This document shows, one piece after another, positions 1-8,337 of a stretch of 13,840 nt of DNA. Source of the stretch: JBAZCO01 sp041654915. GTDB lineage: Bacteria; Bacillota; Clostridia; Christensenellales; DTU072. The notes beneath the pieces were generated by a model. That model was not told the origin of the DNA. It made no database searches and saw nothing but the letters and a program-made list of their open reading frames with translations. The first letter of the stretch is position 1; each line of letters starts with the position of its first letter. Location: contig JBAZCO010000038.1 in the NCBI GenBank assembly GCA_041654915.1, forward strand, positions 1-13,840. The letters run 5' to 3'. The translations under genes and the position numbers were made by a program.

Positions 1-3000
1 CAACAAACTGTGAGCGTATATTCCAAGTATCTGTTTCGCTTACCGACGGGAGCGTGTAGGTAACCGTTTCGCCGTAGTCATAAAGCCTATCCTCTGATGC
101 GGAAACAAATTGAGGTGTATACTTGTTAATTAGGTCGGGGTTGGTTGTTTCATCAACAAACAACTGCACTTGGCTAGATACTTCTATCAACTTCCAAAAC
201 CTAATCTTATATATGGTATTTTCTGTTACTATTACATTAAGAATAACCTTGATGATGCGCCCCTCGGCATCTGTTATTGTTTCTACAACGATGGTGCCGT
301 CATTTGAGGACTCTACATCTAGCCAATTGTTGGTAAATATACGGTTGCCGCTCTCGTCCACTTCGTCCAATGCCTCTTTCATAAGAATTGCATCAAACCT
401 ATAGTTGGCGCTTGGCTCAATCTCCACCCTTACAGATGCGTTAGCAATTGTTTGCAGAGAGTTGTTAGATAAGGTGCGGGAGTGGCCACCCACAAAATAC
501 TTTACCGTTCCACCCTCGTTAGAGCCTATCCCGCCTATTGATTCAAGCGAAAAACTCACATACAAGCGGTTGTCAAAGTAAGCGTGAATTTCTCTGTTTG
601 CCGTGATTTCGTCACCACGGTCGGCAAGGTCTACTGCTGTCTTTTGTATAATGCCCGCTGGGTTGTAATCAATATAATAATAGGTGGCGGTTTGACTTTG
701 GTTAAAGGTGGTTTGCCTGTCCATACCGTTTAGCACCAATGTTGCCCCGCAATAGATGCGGTAGGTGTAGGATGCGTTTTCCTCGTTGCCGTCCGTATCC
801 GTAAGGACAATCGCACTTGCGGCAATATTGGGTTTTTGCTCGGGGGCAAACCTTGCTGTGGCGGTTATGCTTGCGTACCTTCTATAACGCATATCAAACC
901 TATCCACGGTATAAGAACCGCTCATATACTTGTACTCGGGATGCACTTGTACCGTAATTTCGTACATACGGAATACAACCGCACGGAACTCTCGGTCGCC
1001 CCTCACTTGATAGTTAAGCACTCTGCCTTCCGAACTCAAGGTGATGCCGTCCACACCGTTTTGCACATATACCCATTCGCCGTTCTTTTTCTCTTGATAG
1101 CCGGTAAACTGATAGTTTCGGTCGGCTTGGGCGGATATGGATATTGTAAACCTTGCACGGGTAAAGTATTCGTACTTTGTGCCGTCGGCAGACATATTGC
1201 CCTCGTAAGAGGTTTCTAAGTTAAACACGGGCACGCCACCCATAAGCGGCACTGCGTCGTAGTCCATTCCTGTTTCGTAAATGTGGGAGTTAACCGTGCT
1301 GTAATGCTCGTCTATTTTGGTTGTGTATCTCACATATAGCGTTCTATTTGTGGGCGAATGGTAGTCCAACATATCAATAACAGCACCCGTAACTGTGAAA
1401 AACAGGGTGGGAGCGGTAAGATTGTTTGTCACGCCCGTCTGCGAAAAATCTATTGCCGTGTCAGGGTTGGTTTCCCTGTTTTGGAAGGTGATGCTAGTAA
1501 TGCTATAACCCTCTGCCCTGTTTTGCGTGATGCCCGCATTTTGCAAGAATGTAATGCTGTTGTTGGGCAAAACTAAGGATAGCGTGGGGTCGGGATTACT
1601 GCTTGAAATATCCCTGCCATTTACATACATCTTAACTGCAAATGTGTTTCTAATAAATGTGGCATTTATCACTATTTCGCTTTTGCCGTTTACAAGTTGG
1701 TCGTTTATATTAAGAACATTTGCGCCGTAAGATGTGGAATACTTGTATACCAAGTTGCCCTCGTGCAACTCCTTTCTGTTGTCGGTAACCACCGTTCTCT
1801 CGTTTATCACAAGACTTTGCAGGCTGTAACCGTAGTTTGCTATATAGTTTAGTACCACATCGTCGTGGTGCGACACAAAGTTGTAGTGCGTGTTATCTGC
1901 CGCCCCACTGCCAATGATATTCATACTCACCGTATAGGTCTTTATTGTGTAGGTAACATTGACCGTCACATCGCCTGTGACATTTAAAATTGTAAAGGTA
2001 GAGTATCCGTTTACCGTATCAATAACCACTAAGTCTTGCGGACGGGATAGCATTACCACATCGTTTTGTGCGGCATCTTTCATAGTTATCCTAACCGTGG
2101 CTATGCGATAGCCGTTAACTGGCAAGAAGTACAGGGTGAGCCTGTCGTTATACCTTGCGCCCGCTGCGCCGCCGCCCGTTACAATGCCGCTCTCGTCTAT
2201 GATATTAGCGCCCGCCGTAATGGGAGCGTTTGCCCGCAAAGACGAAAAATGCTTGCCCGGCAACTGTGACGCTTCATTTACCACCATACCCGTAGAGGAT
2301 ATGTGGGGGATGTCCTTAATATCAAATGTTTCGTTGTAGCCGCCAAGGAAAGTAACCGCATAAGGACGCCTTTCGTACAGGAATGTAACTTGGGTGTTGC
2401 GCCGTATATCGTTTAGCGTAAACTCCGCATACTCCCTGTTCCTTATTGCGTTAAAAATCTCGCTGTTGCTGTTGTCGTTAATTCTCAGCCCTGTTAGTAT
2501 ATAACCATTGTATACGGTGAGCGATATCACAGTGGGGTCGCCCCAATCCACCGTAGAGGGTGATGCCTTTGTCACACCGCCATACTCGTTATAATTAAAA
2601 GTGATATGGAATTGTTCTAAATTAAACGATACTTCCACATTAAGCTTGGTAGTGACTTCGGCATAGTAGTTAAATACTGCCTTGGGTGCGCTAATAGCTT
2701 GATATGAATTGTTAACATAAAAACTAGAAATAATATATCCGCTTTCGTACCCGTTTGCCTCGTTTTTGGGTGTGGTACGGAATACCAACCTCGTGCCGTA
2801 GGTTGCCAAAATATAATCTTCATAAATATCCACCCTGCCCGTTGTCGTGATTTCTGTGCGGTGGGTGTTTACAGCATCTCTTTCCCAAAGCATTATGCCG
2901 CCCTCGGTATATATACCTATTATACCTCCCGAATTGCCGCTAAAGGCAACTTCTTGGCGAATGATTGTGTATATTGCAACTATATCTATATCCGTCCTAA

Positions 3001-6000
3001 TCTCACCATTAAAGCGGGAAGAACGCACAGAATTGATGCGGTCGATATCATTAACCCTAAATGATGTTAAGGTGTAGCCCGTGCCGGGGTTGACAAACAA
3101 AGTGTAGGTCAAGCCATATTCGTACTCCCCGTCCACCAACTGAACAGCGCTGCCGCTGCCCGCATAGGGGTTGGAGAAAACATAGTCTAATGAGCCGGTA
3201 GATGCAAACGGCGCACCCATTTGGTCGCTCACCGTACCGCTAGAGAATGAGAATAACTCCCTCTTAAACTCAAGCTGTATTGTAAGGTTGCCTCTTATAT
3301 TAGCGTGAATATATTGTGATGACCTTGCCGCCTCGGTAGTGCCGTCTATGCGGGTAACTTGATTGCTCTCCTTGTTGTCTGGCGATACCCAAGTGATGAT
3401 AAAGGCGGATACATAGTAGCCTTTGGAGCGTATGGGCGCAAACACAAAACGAAGGTCGCTGCCGTGTTCAATATCCGCATAGTATCCCTCGCCCTCGGGC
3501 AATCTGCCGTATATGGAGAAAGTTCCGTACTTAGAGGGGATATCGTCATAACGGCTAAAGTTCACACTGCCGTTGGATATCGTATAGCTTATCTCATAGC
3601 GGTTTACTGCATATACAACTTCTATGCTCAAGTTAGTGCTTACATTATGCACAGCGTAGTCCACCGTCCTGTTGTTGTTGGGTTGGGTGGGGTCTAGATG
3701 CCAATCCTCTATTAATACATTATTAATCCTTAAAGTTTCAATATGATACCCTGCCGTTGCCGTCATTCTTATCACAACGGTTTCGCCCGCAAACAGCCTA
3801 AGCGCTCTGCCGTCTGACATAAGCTCTGTTTCCGTACCCACCAAAGTAGTACCTCCGGCAGTTTGGGCTATCGTTGTGCGGTAAATGTTGGGGCTAAAGG
3901 TTACTGATATGTTTGTATGCCCTATAATTTCACGGGATAGCGTGCCGCTAATGTATCTTTGTATCTCACGGTTCATAGTGGGATTGCCAAGAGTGGCGGG
4001 ATCAATGCTTGCACCGTTTATGTCAATAGACTCAATAAAGTGATTGTCGTTTGCCTCAATAACAAGACGGAAAAGTTCGCCATACTCAACTACTATTTCC
4101 CTTTCCACTTCGTTGTCCACCATACCGCCGTCATTAGTGGTTATCATAAGTTCGTATTTGCGAGGTGTGAATAACACAAATATTTGCAAGTCGGATATCG
4201 CCTCGCCTGCGGGAATCACATAATCTATTTGCCCGCTATTTATGCGTGCAAGGTCGTCGTTGCCACGGGGAATGGGGGTAGAATCTCCACCGCCAATCTC
4301 AAAAGAAGTAACTTCATAGCCTATTGCAGGGGCTAGGCGAACAATAATATCATTATCCCCATAATTAAATACAGATTTGCTTACCGTAACTATACCGTTT
4401 GCATTGTAGTTTACCGATATGTTAAATAGCCGCCTGTCAAACACCGCATGCACGCTAACATCAGCGTCAATGTTGGTAAGAATATATTCGTTGCCCGTAT
4501 ACTCGGTCTTTTCGCCGTTTATTACAAGATATTTTAAAATAAACTCATCGGACAATGGCTCAAACTTCAGCGTTGCATCATGGCCGTGCGGCACACGACG
4601 GAAATGCACGGGGTCAATCGGCTGGGTTTCGCTGGTTTCCGATACCAAAAGACTGCCCATTGATGCGTCAAAGGTTAAATCGATATCATATATGGACTTG
4701 TTATCCTGCTCGCCCAAAATATCCCGAACAGGAATGAATATTTCTATATCCTCATAAAAACCAACCACGCTCAATTCGTATTGATTGAATACCGTGGTTG
4801 TGGTAAGTTCCATATAGAACATACCCGTATCCCACACAGGCAGGCGGGACACCACTCCCAATATGATAATATCATCTTTATAAAGAGTCTTGCCGTTTGC
4901 AAGGTCTATGGTGAGCTTGTAAGTTTCGTTGTATTGCACATAGTTGGAATCACTGTGCGCCATACTGTCGCCCTGATTGGCAAAATAATACTTGATGTTG
5001 TATGTAAGACTTTCGGTTGTCACGGTGATTGTGTGGTCGCCGCTCACATTATCTAAAGTAATGTTGTGGAAACTCGCATTAAATGCTATGTCCTCGGGAA
5101 CACCATTGATTTCTACCGATGTCAGTTTGTAGCCGTCGGTCGCACGAATAACAAAGTATTCGTTGGATGACGCCTCACGGACAAGCGACTTAGGCAGTTC
5201 GGACTCGGTGGTAATATCGTTCTCGGTATACTCTAGTATCGTGTTTGCGCCGGAGAAAGTCAAAGTGAAACTTTTGCGTTTGAACTCTACGGTGATATCC
5301 TTGTCCTCTCTCACCCCTTCTAGCGTGATGATTTGCTGTGCATTATGCTCGGTGTAGGCAACGAGTTGCCCGTTGTTTACCACATACCCCGATACATAAT
5401 AGTTTGCCGTTGTACTTGCGCTAAAAGCAATACTTCCGCCATAGTTTACCGTGGCGGTTTCGGACGGCAGGTTGTTAACCATAGTATAAGCCTCGCCAAA
5501 GCCGTGCGTGCCTATAGTAACATTATAATAAAGTCTTGCAAACTCCGCCTCAATCTCTAGGTCGCTGGACATTCTTCTCATTGTTAGGAGATAGGATGTC
5601 ACCCTCTCATCATTAAAGGGTGCGCCGCTAACCACTCCCCGCCCCATAACCATAACATTATCTGTTCTGTAATTGGTGGAGAATGAATAGGGGTCTACCG
5701 CCGTGCCGTTTATGCGGATAGCTTTAATAAAATAGCCTTCGCTTGCTTGCACTTCAAACATAGGTTCGTCGGCAACGGTGTACGGCTGCTGGGTTTTTGC
5801 AGTAACCACCCCATGCCCGGGAGTATGGTTGTATATCTGCGCTATGTACTCAAACCGCCCATAAGATATCTCCACATCCACCCTGCGCCCAATGTTTTCC
5901 AGCACTAGTGTATATGCAGTGGTTCTTGAAGGCAGTGCAGATATTGCAACATCGTTAACCTTAACAGAGGCAATATAATAGCCCACCCTTGCTTGAATCC

Positions 6001-8128
6001 AAATATGCTTGCTTATGCTGTCGTTGACTTTGGAGAAAATAGTAACATCATTTTTTGCCTCGGTTATCAGCTCTTGCTCAACAAGCACTTGGTAAGAGAT
6101 TGTACCCGAATCCACTTGAGAGTCCGTACCGTTTCTTACAATTAAGTCATACTCGCTAAGACGGAATACCGCTTTTATGTGATAATCGTCATTGATAATC
6201 TCATTTACACCTATTGTAATCGTGTAGCTTAATACGCCCGGCAAGTCGTATCTTTCGGTATGATTGCCCTTGGTAACTTCTACCGCAAGCAGAGCATAGC
6301 CTGCATCTGCGTTAAAATCAATAGCGTAATCTTTTATAACATCTAACTTATAAATGCCTGTAATTCCCACTCCCATTTCCGGCGCAGCACTTTCCTCACG
6401 CACCTTGAGCGTTCCCGAACCCTCTACTGATACGGAAAGATTTTTTTGATTTACTTTAAATACGGGGAATATTTCGGTAAACCTTTTTTCTATTTTGTAA
6501 GTTTTATCTATTGCACGGTCGCTTATGATATCGGCATCACTGCCACGCTCACCCAAATACCAACCGGTAAATGTGTAGTTTGCCCGCTCGGGAATCACCG
6601 ACGGGAACAGCGTGTCGCCCTCGCCTGCAAGCGAATCTTGGTAGTATACCCAAACAGAAATATCCGACGGCATATTCTCGCTTTCGCCACGGTAGAATAT
6701 TACCTCGTACTTTTCCTTTTCCCAATAGGCAATAAGGTCGGCGGGTTGGTCAAATGAATGACTGTTTTTGATAAGCACAGGCAAGCCGTTTTCGTCCACA
6801 GCGCCGTTTCTCACATACCAACCTTTGAATGAGTATCCTAATATTTCGTTTAGTTCTATTGCATCAAAAAGTGCATCTGGCTCATCATCCACCTCAAAAA
6901 ATTCACCCAAAGTTACCCCAACAGGTATTTCAACCGTGGGATAGGATGCGGTGGACATACTTGTAAATGTAACTATGCTGTTGTTGTATACATAGTTGGC
7001 TTTTATGCGAATATCGTCCGTATAAGATGTGGGGGTAAAGGTGAGAACATACTCGTCACTCGCCCCCGTCCTGCTTGTGGAGAAAGGTACAGCATTGTTT
7101 GCCTGCCCTATCTCTATGAGCGCAGCAGAGCCTTCCCGCTCTAGGAACAGCCATTCCCCTTGATAATTTAATATATTCCAACCGACAAAAGTCCTGTCGG
7201 GATTGGCGATTACACGAATTACCGCCTCCTCATTCTTGGGATAGTAGTCCATAACATCCCGCCCTGTGCCAAGGGGAGTACCCTCTATGCCCAAAGTATG
7301 TTCAAGCACGACATCGGCGGCATACTTTTCGTATATCGGCTTGATTATCATATCGCTTGTGATATTGTTGAGTTGTTCGGTGGTGATATCCCACCCCATA
7401 AATCTATGCCCGTACTTTTGCATACCCCGCTCGGTGGGAACATGCTGATAGCTTGCCGCAGAACCTCCGTGTGAGATTAGACGCTCCCTGCCCGTCGTGC
7501 CGTCGGCATATTCAAAAACTACCGTATAAACTTTGCGTACAAATACCGCTCTTACATCCTTATCGGAGGAAACTTGCATATCCCTCCGCTCTGCGCTAAG
7601 CACTCCGTCATTCCAATAATCAAAACGATAACCTTCGTCGGGGATTGCCCTAACGGTACTGCCATTATGTCCGGCAATCACCTTTTGGTCGGTAACGCCC
7701 TCTATGCGTCCGCCGTTGCTGGCTGTGTAACGCAAGCGCATCTCGGTGGGCAACACTTGATACTCTACTTTTTGCACAAACCCGCCAAAGTTGAGAACAA
7801 CATTGGACAGTCTGCCCGGCTCGGAAATTTCTAGCCCTGTCACCAACAGTTCGGACAAACTCTTTACTTCCTCGGTATTGTCGCTGTACTTGATTGTAAC
7901 AAACACATTGGTAACATCTGCATTTACGCCAATCATTGCATTGTCGTTGGGAACAATGGCAACAACTTCCCTCTTTTCGTAAGGCACATTTTCTGCAAGA
8001 TAGGGAAGCGCAATAACAGCAGATATGATAAGCAACGCTGCAACTGCGGATACCACAATGATACCAAGACTTCTCTTCCCGCCCTTGCGGTAAGCAGAGT
8101 TTATTTTATTTATTAAACCGGGTTTCAT
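1..8128 (-). CDS. Giant membrane-anchored repeat protein (InlB B-repeat / Flg_new type), C-terminus outside the window
   Basis: One uninterrupted frame of 2709 codons runs from the ATG at 8128 past base 1; hand translation gave no stop or frameshift, and frame checks at both ends and in the middle agree. Layout: basic N-terminus (residues 1-20), one hydrophobic segment (21-45), an Ig-like domain (about 54-126), an InlB-type repeat (132-199), Flg_new-like repeats to about residue 560, then some 20 diverged repeats of about 100 residues. It is probably an envelope or surface protein, tethered by the N-terminal segment and exposed outside; adhesion or a structural role is inference. The end is missing, so a sorting signal, enzyme domain or second anchor cannot be judged. 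I noticed one cysteine (near 750). Start choice: ATG at 8128 has AGGAG 8 bases upstream, whereas the in-frame ATG at 8134 is only 2 bases from it. It follows the glm operon after 209 bases and has its own candidate promoter. Confidence 0.9.
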   Translation of the reverse strand, partial: MKPGLINKINSAYRKGGKRSLGIIVVSAVAALLIISAVIALPYLAENVPYEKREVVAIVPNDNAMIGVNADVTNVFVTIKYSDNTEEVKSLSELLVTGLEISEPGRLSNVVLNFGGFVQKVEYQVLPTEMRLRYTASNGGRIEGVTDQKVIAGHNGSTVRAIPDEGYRFDYWNDGVLSAERRDMQVSSDKDVRAVFVRKVYTVVFEYADGTTGRERLISHGGSAASYQHVPTERGMQKYGHRFMGWDITTEQLNNITSDMIIKPIYEKYAADVVLEHTLGIEGTPLGTGRDVMDYYPKNEEAVIRVIANPDRTFVGWNILNYQGEWLFLEREGSAALIEIGQANNAVPFSTSRTGASDEYVLTFTPTSYTDDIRIKANYVYNNSIVTFTSMSTASYPTVEIPVGVTLGEFFEVDDEPDALFDAIELNEILGYSFKGWYVRNGAVDENGLPVLIKNSHSFDQPADLIAYWEKEKYEVIFYRGESENMPSDISVWVYYQDSLAGEGDTLFPSVIPERANYTFTGWYLGERGSDADIISDRAIDKTYKIEKRFTEIFPVFKVNQKNLSVSVEGSGTLKVREESAAPEMGVGITGIYKLDVIKDYAIDFNADAGYALLAVEVTKGNHTERYDLPGVLSYTITIGVNEIINDDYHIKAVFRLSEYDLIVRNGTDSQVDSGTISYQVLVEQELITEAKNDVTIFSKVNDSISKHIWIQARVGYYIASVKVNDVAISALPSRTTAYTLVLENIGRRVDVEISYGRFEYIAQIYNHTPGHGVVTAKTQQPYTVADEPMFEVQASEGYFIKAIRINGTAVDPYSFSTNYRTDNVMVMGRGVVSGAPFNDERVTSYLLTMRRMSSDLEIEAEFARLYYNVTIGTHGFGEAYTMVNNLPSETATVNYGGSIAFSASTTANYYVSGYVVNNGQLVAYTEHNAQQIITLEGVREDKDITVEFKRKSFTLTFSGANTILEYTENDITTESELPKSLVREASSNEYFVIRATDGYKLTSVEINGVPEDIAFNASFHNITLDNVSGDHTITVTTESLTYNIKYYFANQGDSMAHSDSNYVQYNETYKLTIDLANGKTLYKDDIIILGVVSRLPVWDTGMFYMELTTTTVFNQYELSVVGFYEDIEIFIPVRDILGEQDNKSIYDIDLTFDASMGSLLVSETSETQPIDPVHFRRVPHGHDATLKFEPLSDEFILKYLVINGEKTEYTGNEYILTNIDADVSVHAVFDRRLFNISVNYNANGIVTVSKSVFNYGDNDIIVRLAPAIGYEVTSFEIGGGDSTPIPRGNDDLARINSGQIDYVIPAGEAISDLQIFVLFTPRKYELMITTNDGGMVDNEVEREIVVEYGELFRLVIEANDNHFIESIDINGASIDPATLGNPTMNREIQRYISGTLSREIIGHTNISVTFSPNIYRTTIAQTAGGTTLVGTETELMSDGRALRLFAGETVVIRMTATAGYHIETLRINNVLIEDWHLDPTQPNNNRTVDYAVHNVSTNLSIEVVYAVNRYEISYTISNGSVNFSRYDDIPSKYGTFSIYGRLPEGEGYYADIEHGSDLRFVFAPIRSKGYYVSAFIITWVSPDNKESNQVTRIDGTTEAARSSQYIHANIRGNLTIQLEFKRELFSFSSGTVSDQMGAPFASTGSLDYVFSNPYAGSGSAVQLVDGEYEYGLTYTLFVNPGTGYTLTSFRVNDIDRINSVRSSRFNGEIRTDIDIVAIYTIIRQEVAFSGNSGGIIGIYTEGGIMLWERDAVNTHRTEITTTGRVDIYEDYILATYGTRLVFRTTPKNEANGYESGYIISSFYVNNSYQAISAPKAVFNYYAEVTTKLNVEVSFNLEQFHITFNYNEYGGVTKASPSTVDWGDPTVISLTVYNGYILTGLRINDNSNSEIFNAIRNREYAEFTLNDIRRNTQVTFLYERRPYAVTFLGGYNETFDIKDIPHISSTGMVVNEASQLPGKHFSSLRANAPITAGANIIDESGIVTGGGAAGARYNDRLTLYFLPVNGYRIATVRITMKDAAQNDVVMLSRPQDLVVIDTVNGYSTFTILNVTGDVTVNVTYTIKTYTVSMNIIGSGAADNTHYNFVSHHDDVVLNYIANYGYSLQSLVINERTVVTDNRKELHEGNLVYKYSTSYGANVLNINDQLVNGKSEIVINATFIRNTFAVKMYVNGRDISSSNPDPTLSLVLPNNSITFLQNAGITQNRAEGYSITSITFQNRETNPDTAIDFSQTGVTNNLTAPTLFFTVTGAVIDMLDYHSPTNRTLYVRYTTKIDEHYSTVNSHIYETGMDYDAVPLMGGVPVFNLETSYEGNMSADGTKYEYFTRARFTISISAQADRNYQFTGYQEKKNGEWVYVQNGVDGITLSSEGRVLNYQVRGDREFRAVVFRMYEITVQVHPEYKYMSGSYTVDRFDMRYRRYASITATARFAPEQKPNIAASAIVLTDTDGNEENASYTYRIYCGATLVLNGMDRQTTFNQSQTATYYYIDYNPAGIIQKTAVDLADRGDEITANREIHAYFDNRLYVSFSLESIGGIGSNEGGTVKYFVGGHSRTLSNNSLQTIANASVRVEIEPSANYRFDAILMKEALDEVDESGNRIFTNNWLDVESSNDGTIVVETITDAEGRIIKVILNVIVTENTIYKIRFWKLIEVSSQVQLFVDETTNPDLINKYTPQFVSASEDRLYDYGETVTYTLPSVSETDTWNIRSQFV
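370..6445 (-). repeat. Long tandem array of diverged ~100-residue repeats, 'GYxhxShxhN' core
   Basis: The translated protein shows a recurring core: a charged or aromatic strand start, a turn rich in Gly/Asn, then G/N-Y-x-hydrophobic-x-S/T-hydrophobic-x-hydrophobic-N, then a strand closing in hydrophobic-x-F/Y. Examples are GYYIASVKVND (about 5970), GYFIKAIRING (5725), GYKLTSVEING (5120), FILKYLVING (4530), GYEVTSFEIGG (4305), GYHIETLRINN (3735), GYTLTSFRVND (3065), GYILTGLRIND (2495), GYSLQSLVINE (1820) and GYSITSITFQN (1497). Neighbouring cores lie mostly 225-375 bases apart, averaging about 300. At DNA level I saw no near-identical copies, so the array is old and well diverged rather than a fresh expansion. 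It resembles Divergent InlB B-repeats but lacks their Trp. Confidence 0.7.
6446..7531 (-). repeat. Flg_new / Listeria-Bacteroides-type repeats with G-W motifs
   Basis: Four further Trp motifs are spaced along this stretch: HRFMGW (residues 241-246), RTFVGW (near 7174-7200), GYSFKGWYV (near 6812-6838) and NYTFTGWYL (near 6554-6580). Each is followed after some 20-40 residues by a strand ending in a 'hydrophobic-x-P-x-F/Y' or 'A-Y-W-E' motif, as in Flg_new repeats (for example A-Y-W-E-K-E-K-Y). The units vary in length. They end where the Trp-less repeats begin, at about 6446. Confidence 0.65.
7532..7735 (-). repeat. Canonical InlB B-type repeat, first unit
   Basis: Residues 132-199 fit the Divergent InlB B-repeat pattern closely: Y-T-A-S-N-G-G-R-I-E-G near the start, then A-I-P-D-E-G-Y-R-F-D-Y-W-N-D-G, and a final strand 'D-V-R-A-V-F'. 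It is the most family-like unit in the protein and is the reason the later, much more diverged units can be assigned to the same broad fold. Confidence 0.75.
7751..7969 (-). other. Bacterial Ig-like domain (group 3/4 type) in the giant protein
   Basis: Residues about 54-126 contain the pattern 'hydrophobic-x-hydrophobic-x-Y-S-D-N-T-E-E-V' followed by 'V-T-G-L-E-I-S-E-P-G' and a closing strand 'F-G-G-F-V-Q-K-V-E-Y-Q-V'. This matches the 'VTYSDGT...VTGFDTSTPGTKTVTVTYGGK' signature typical of Big-type domains of Clostridia surface proteins, from memory of the family. It sits directly after the membrane segment and before the first InlB-type repeat. Domain edges are approximate. Confidence 0.6.
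7994..8068 (-). other. N-terminal transmembrane segment / signal anchor of the giant protein
   Basis: Residues 21-45 are almost wholly hydrophobic (Leu, Ile, Val, Ala) and follow a Lys/Arg-rich stretch (K11-x-x-N... R15 K16 G G K19 R20 region), as expected for an inside-positive anchor. The segment is long for a cleavable signal peptide. A possible cleavage site after Val-Ile-Ala (residue 40) exists, so a secreted form cannot be excluded. Everything downstream would face the outside. Confidence 0.75.
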
Positions 8129-8136
8129 AGACATTT

Positions 8137-8141
8137 CTCCT
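8137..8141 (-). promoter_or_regulatory. Ribosome binding site that decides the giant gene's start
   Basis: The minus strand reads AGGAG here, followed by AA-ATG-TCT-ATG. The first ATG (8134) is 2 bases from AGGAG, too close for normal initiation; the second (8128) is 8 bases away, which is ideal. I therefore place the start at 8128, two codons inside the longer frame. Confidence 0.7.
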
Positions 8142-8149
8142 TATAAGGG

Positions 8150-8163
8150 AATGCGCACGCATT
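8150..8163. promoter_or_regulatory. Inverted repeat in the leader of the giant gene (operator or leader hairpin)
   Basis: AATGCG and CGCATT form perfect 6-base arms around a 2-base centre. The dyad lies between the candidate -10 box and the ribosome binding site, about 30-40 bases after the predicted transcription start. As RNA it could fold as a 5-bp stem with a GUGC tetraloop just upstream of AGGAG; as DNA it could be a regulator site. It is the only GC-rich patch in an otherwise AT-rich leader. Function is inferred. Confidence 0.35.
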
Positions 8164-8198
8164 TATTAAAAATCAGATATATATATTATTACATAGCC

Positions 8199-8227
8199 AT
8201 TATATAAGAGAAACGAAAACGGAGCAA
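8199..8227 (-). promoter_or_regulatory. Candidate sigma-A promoter for the giant gene
   Basis: A perfect -10 box TATAAT (8204-8199 on the minus strand) lies 17 bases downstream of TTGCTC (8227-8222), which matches the -35 consensus at 3 of 6 positions. Transcription would start near 8192, giving a leader of roughly 60 bases before the start codon. The region is strongly AT-rich, so chance matches to -10 boxes are common; spacing and position support this one. Confidence 0.45.
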
Positions 8228-8337
8228 CTGATTTTACTAAAAAAATACCTAAGGTTTTCTCCTTCACCTACTAAAATACGGCTTGACACCAAGAGAACAC
8301 CTTTTGTTCACAAAAACTTCACATTGAACTTAAAATT

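Larger units (their letters stand above)
8129..8337. other. Intergenic region between the GlmU-like gene and the giant gene
   Basis: This 209-base AT-rich gap is the only sizeable non-coding stretch in the window. It holds the candidate promoter, the leader inverted repeat and the ribosome binding site of the giant gene. On the minus strand there is a run of seven T (8245-8239) preceded by a weak AAAACC-TTA-GGTATTTT fold (8258-8246) that might act as a poor terminator for the operon. No small ORF or RNA gene was recognised. Confidence 0.6.

Noticed and set aside
836..1219. 127-codon plus-strand ORF
   Set aside because: It lies wholly inside the giant minus-strand gene, has no ribosome binding site, and its translation lacks any recognisable motif.
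2617..2823. 68-codon minus-strand ORF
   Set aside because: It is in another frame within the giant gene; the giant gene's frame continues across it with a normal repeat pattern.
3359..3697. 112-codon plus-strand ORF (and similar ones at 4419-4757, 6446-6757, 123-404)
   Set aside because: All are antisense shadows of the 8.1-kb repeat gene, which has far stronger coding evidence throughout.
1..8128. CRISPR array or DNA-level tandem repeat
   Set aside because: The periodicity is seen only in the protein; I found no repeated identical DNA segments with spacers.
8239..8258. Possible intrinsic terminator after the GlmU-like gene
   Set aside because: The T-run is good, but the stem has only two G-C pairs, a bulge and a 3-base loop, so it is too weak to call as a feature.
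8283..8288. TTGACA on the plus strand, a perfect -35 box
   Set aside because: No -10 box follows at 16-18 bases and no plus-strand gene lies downstream.
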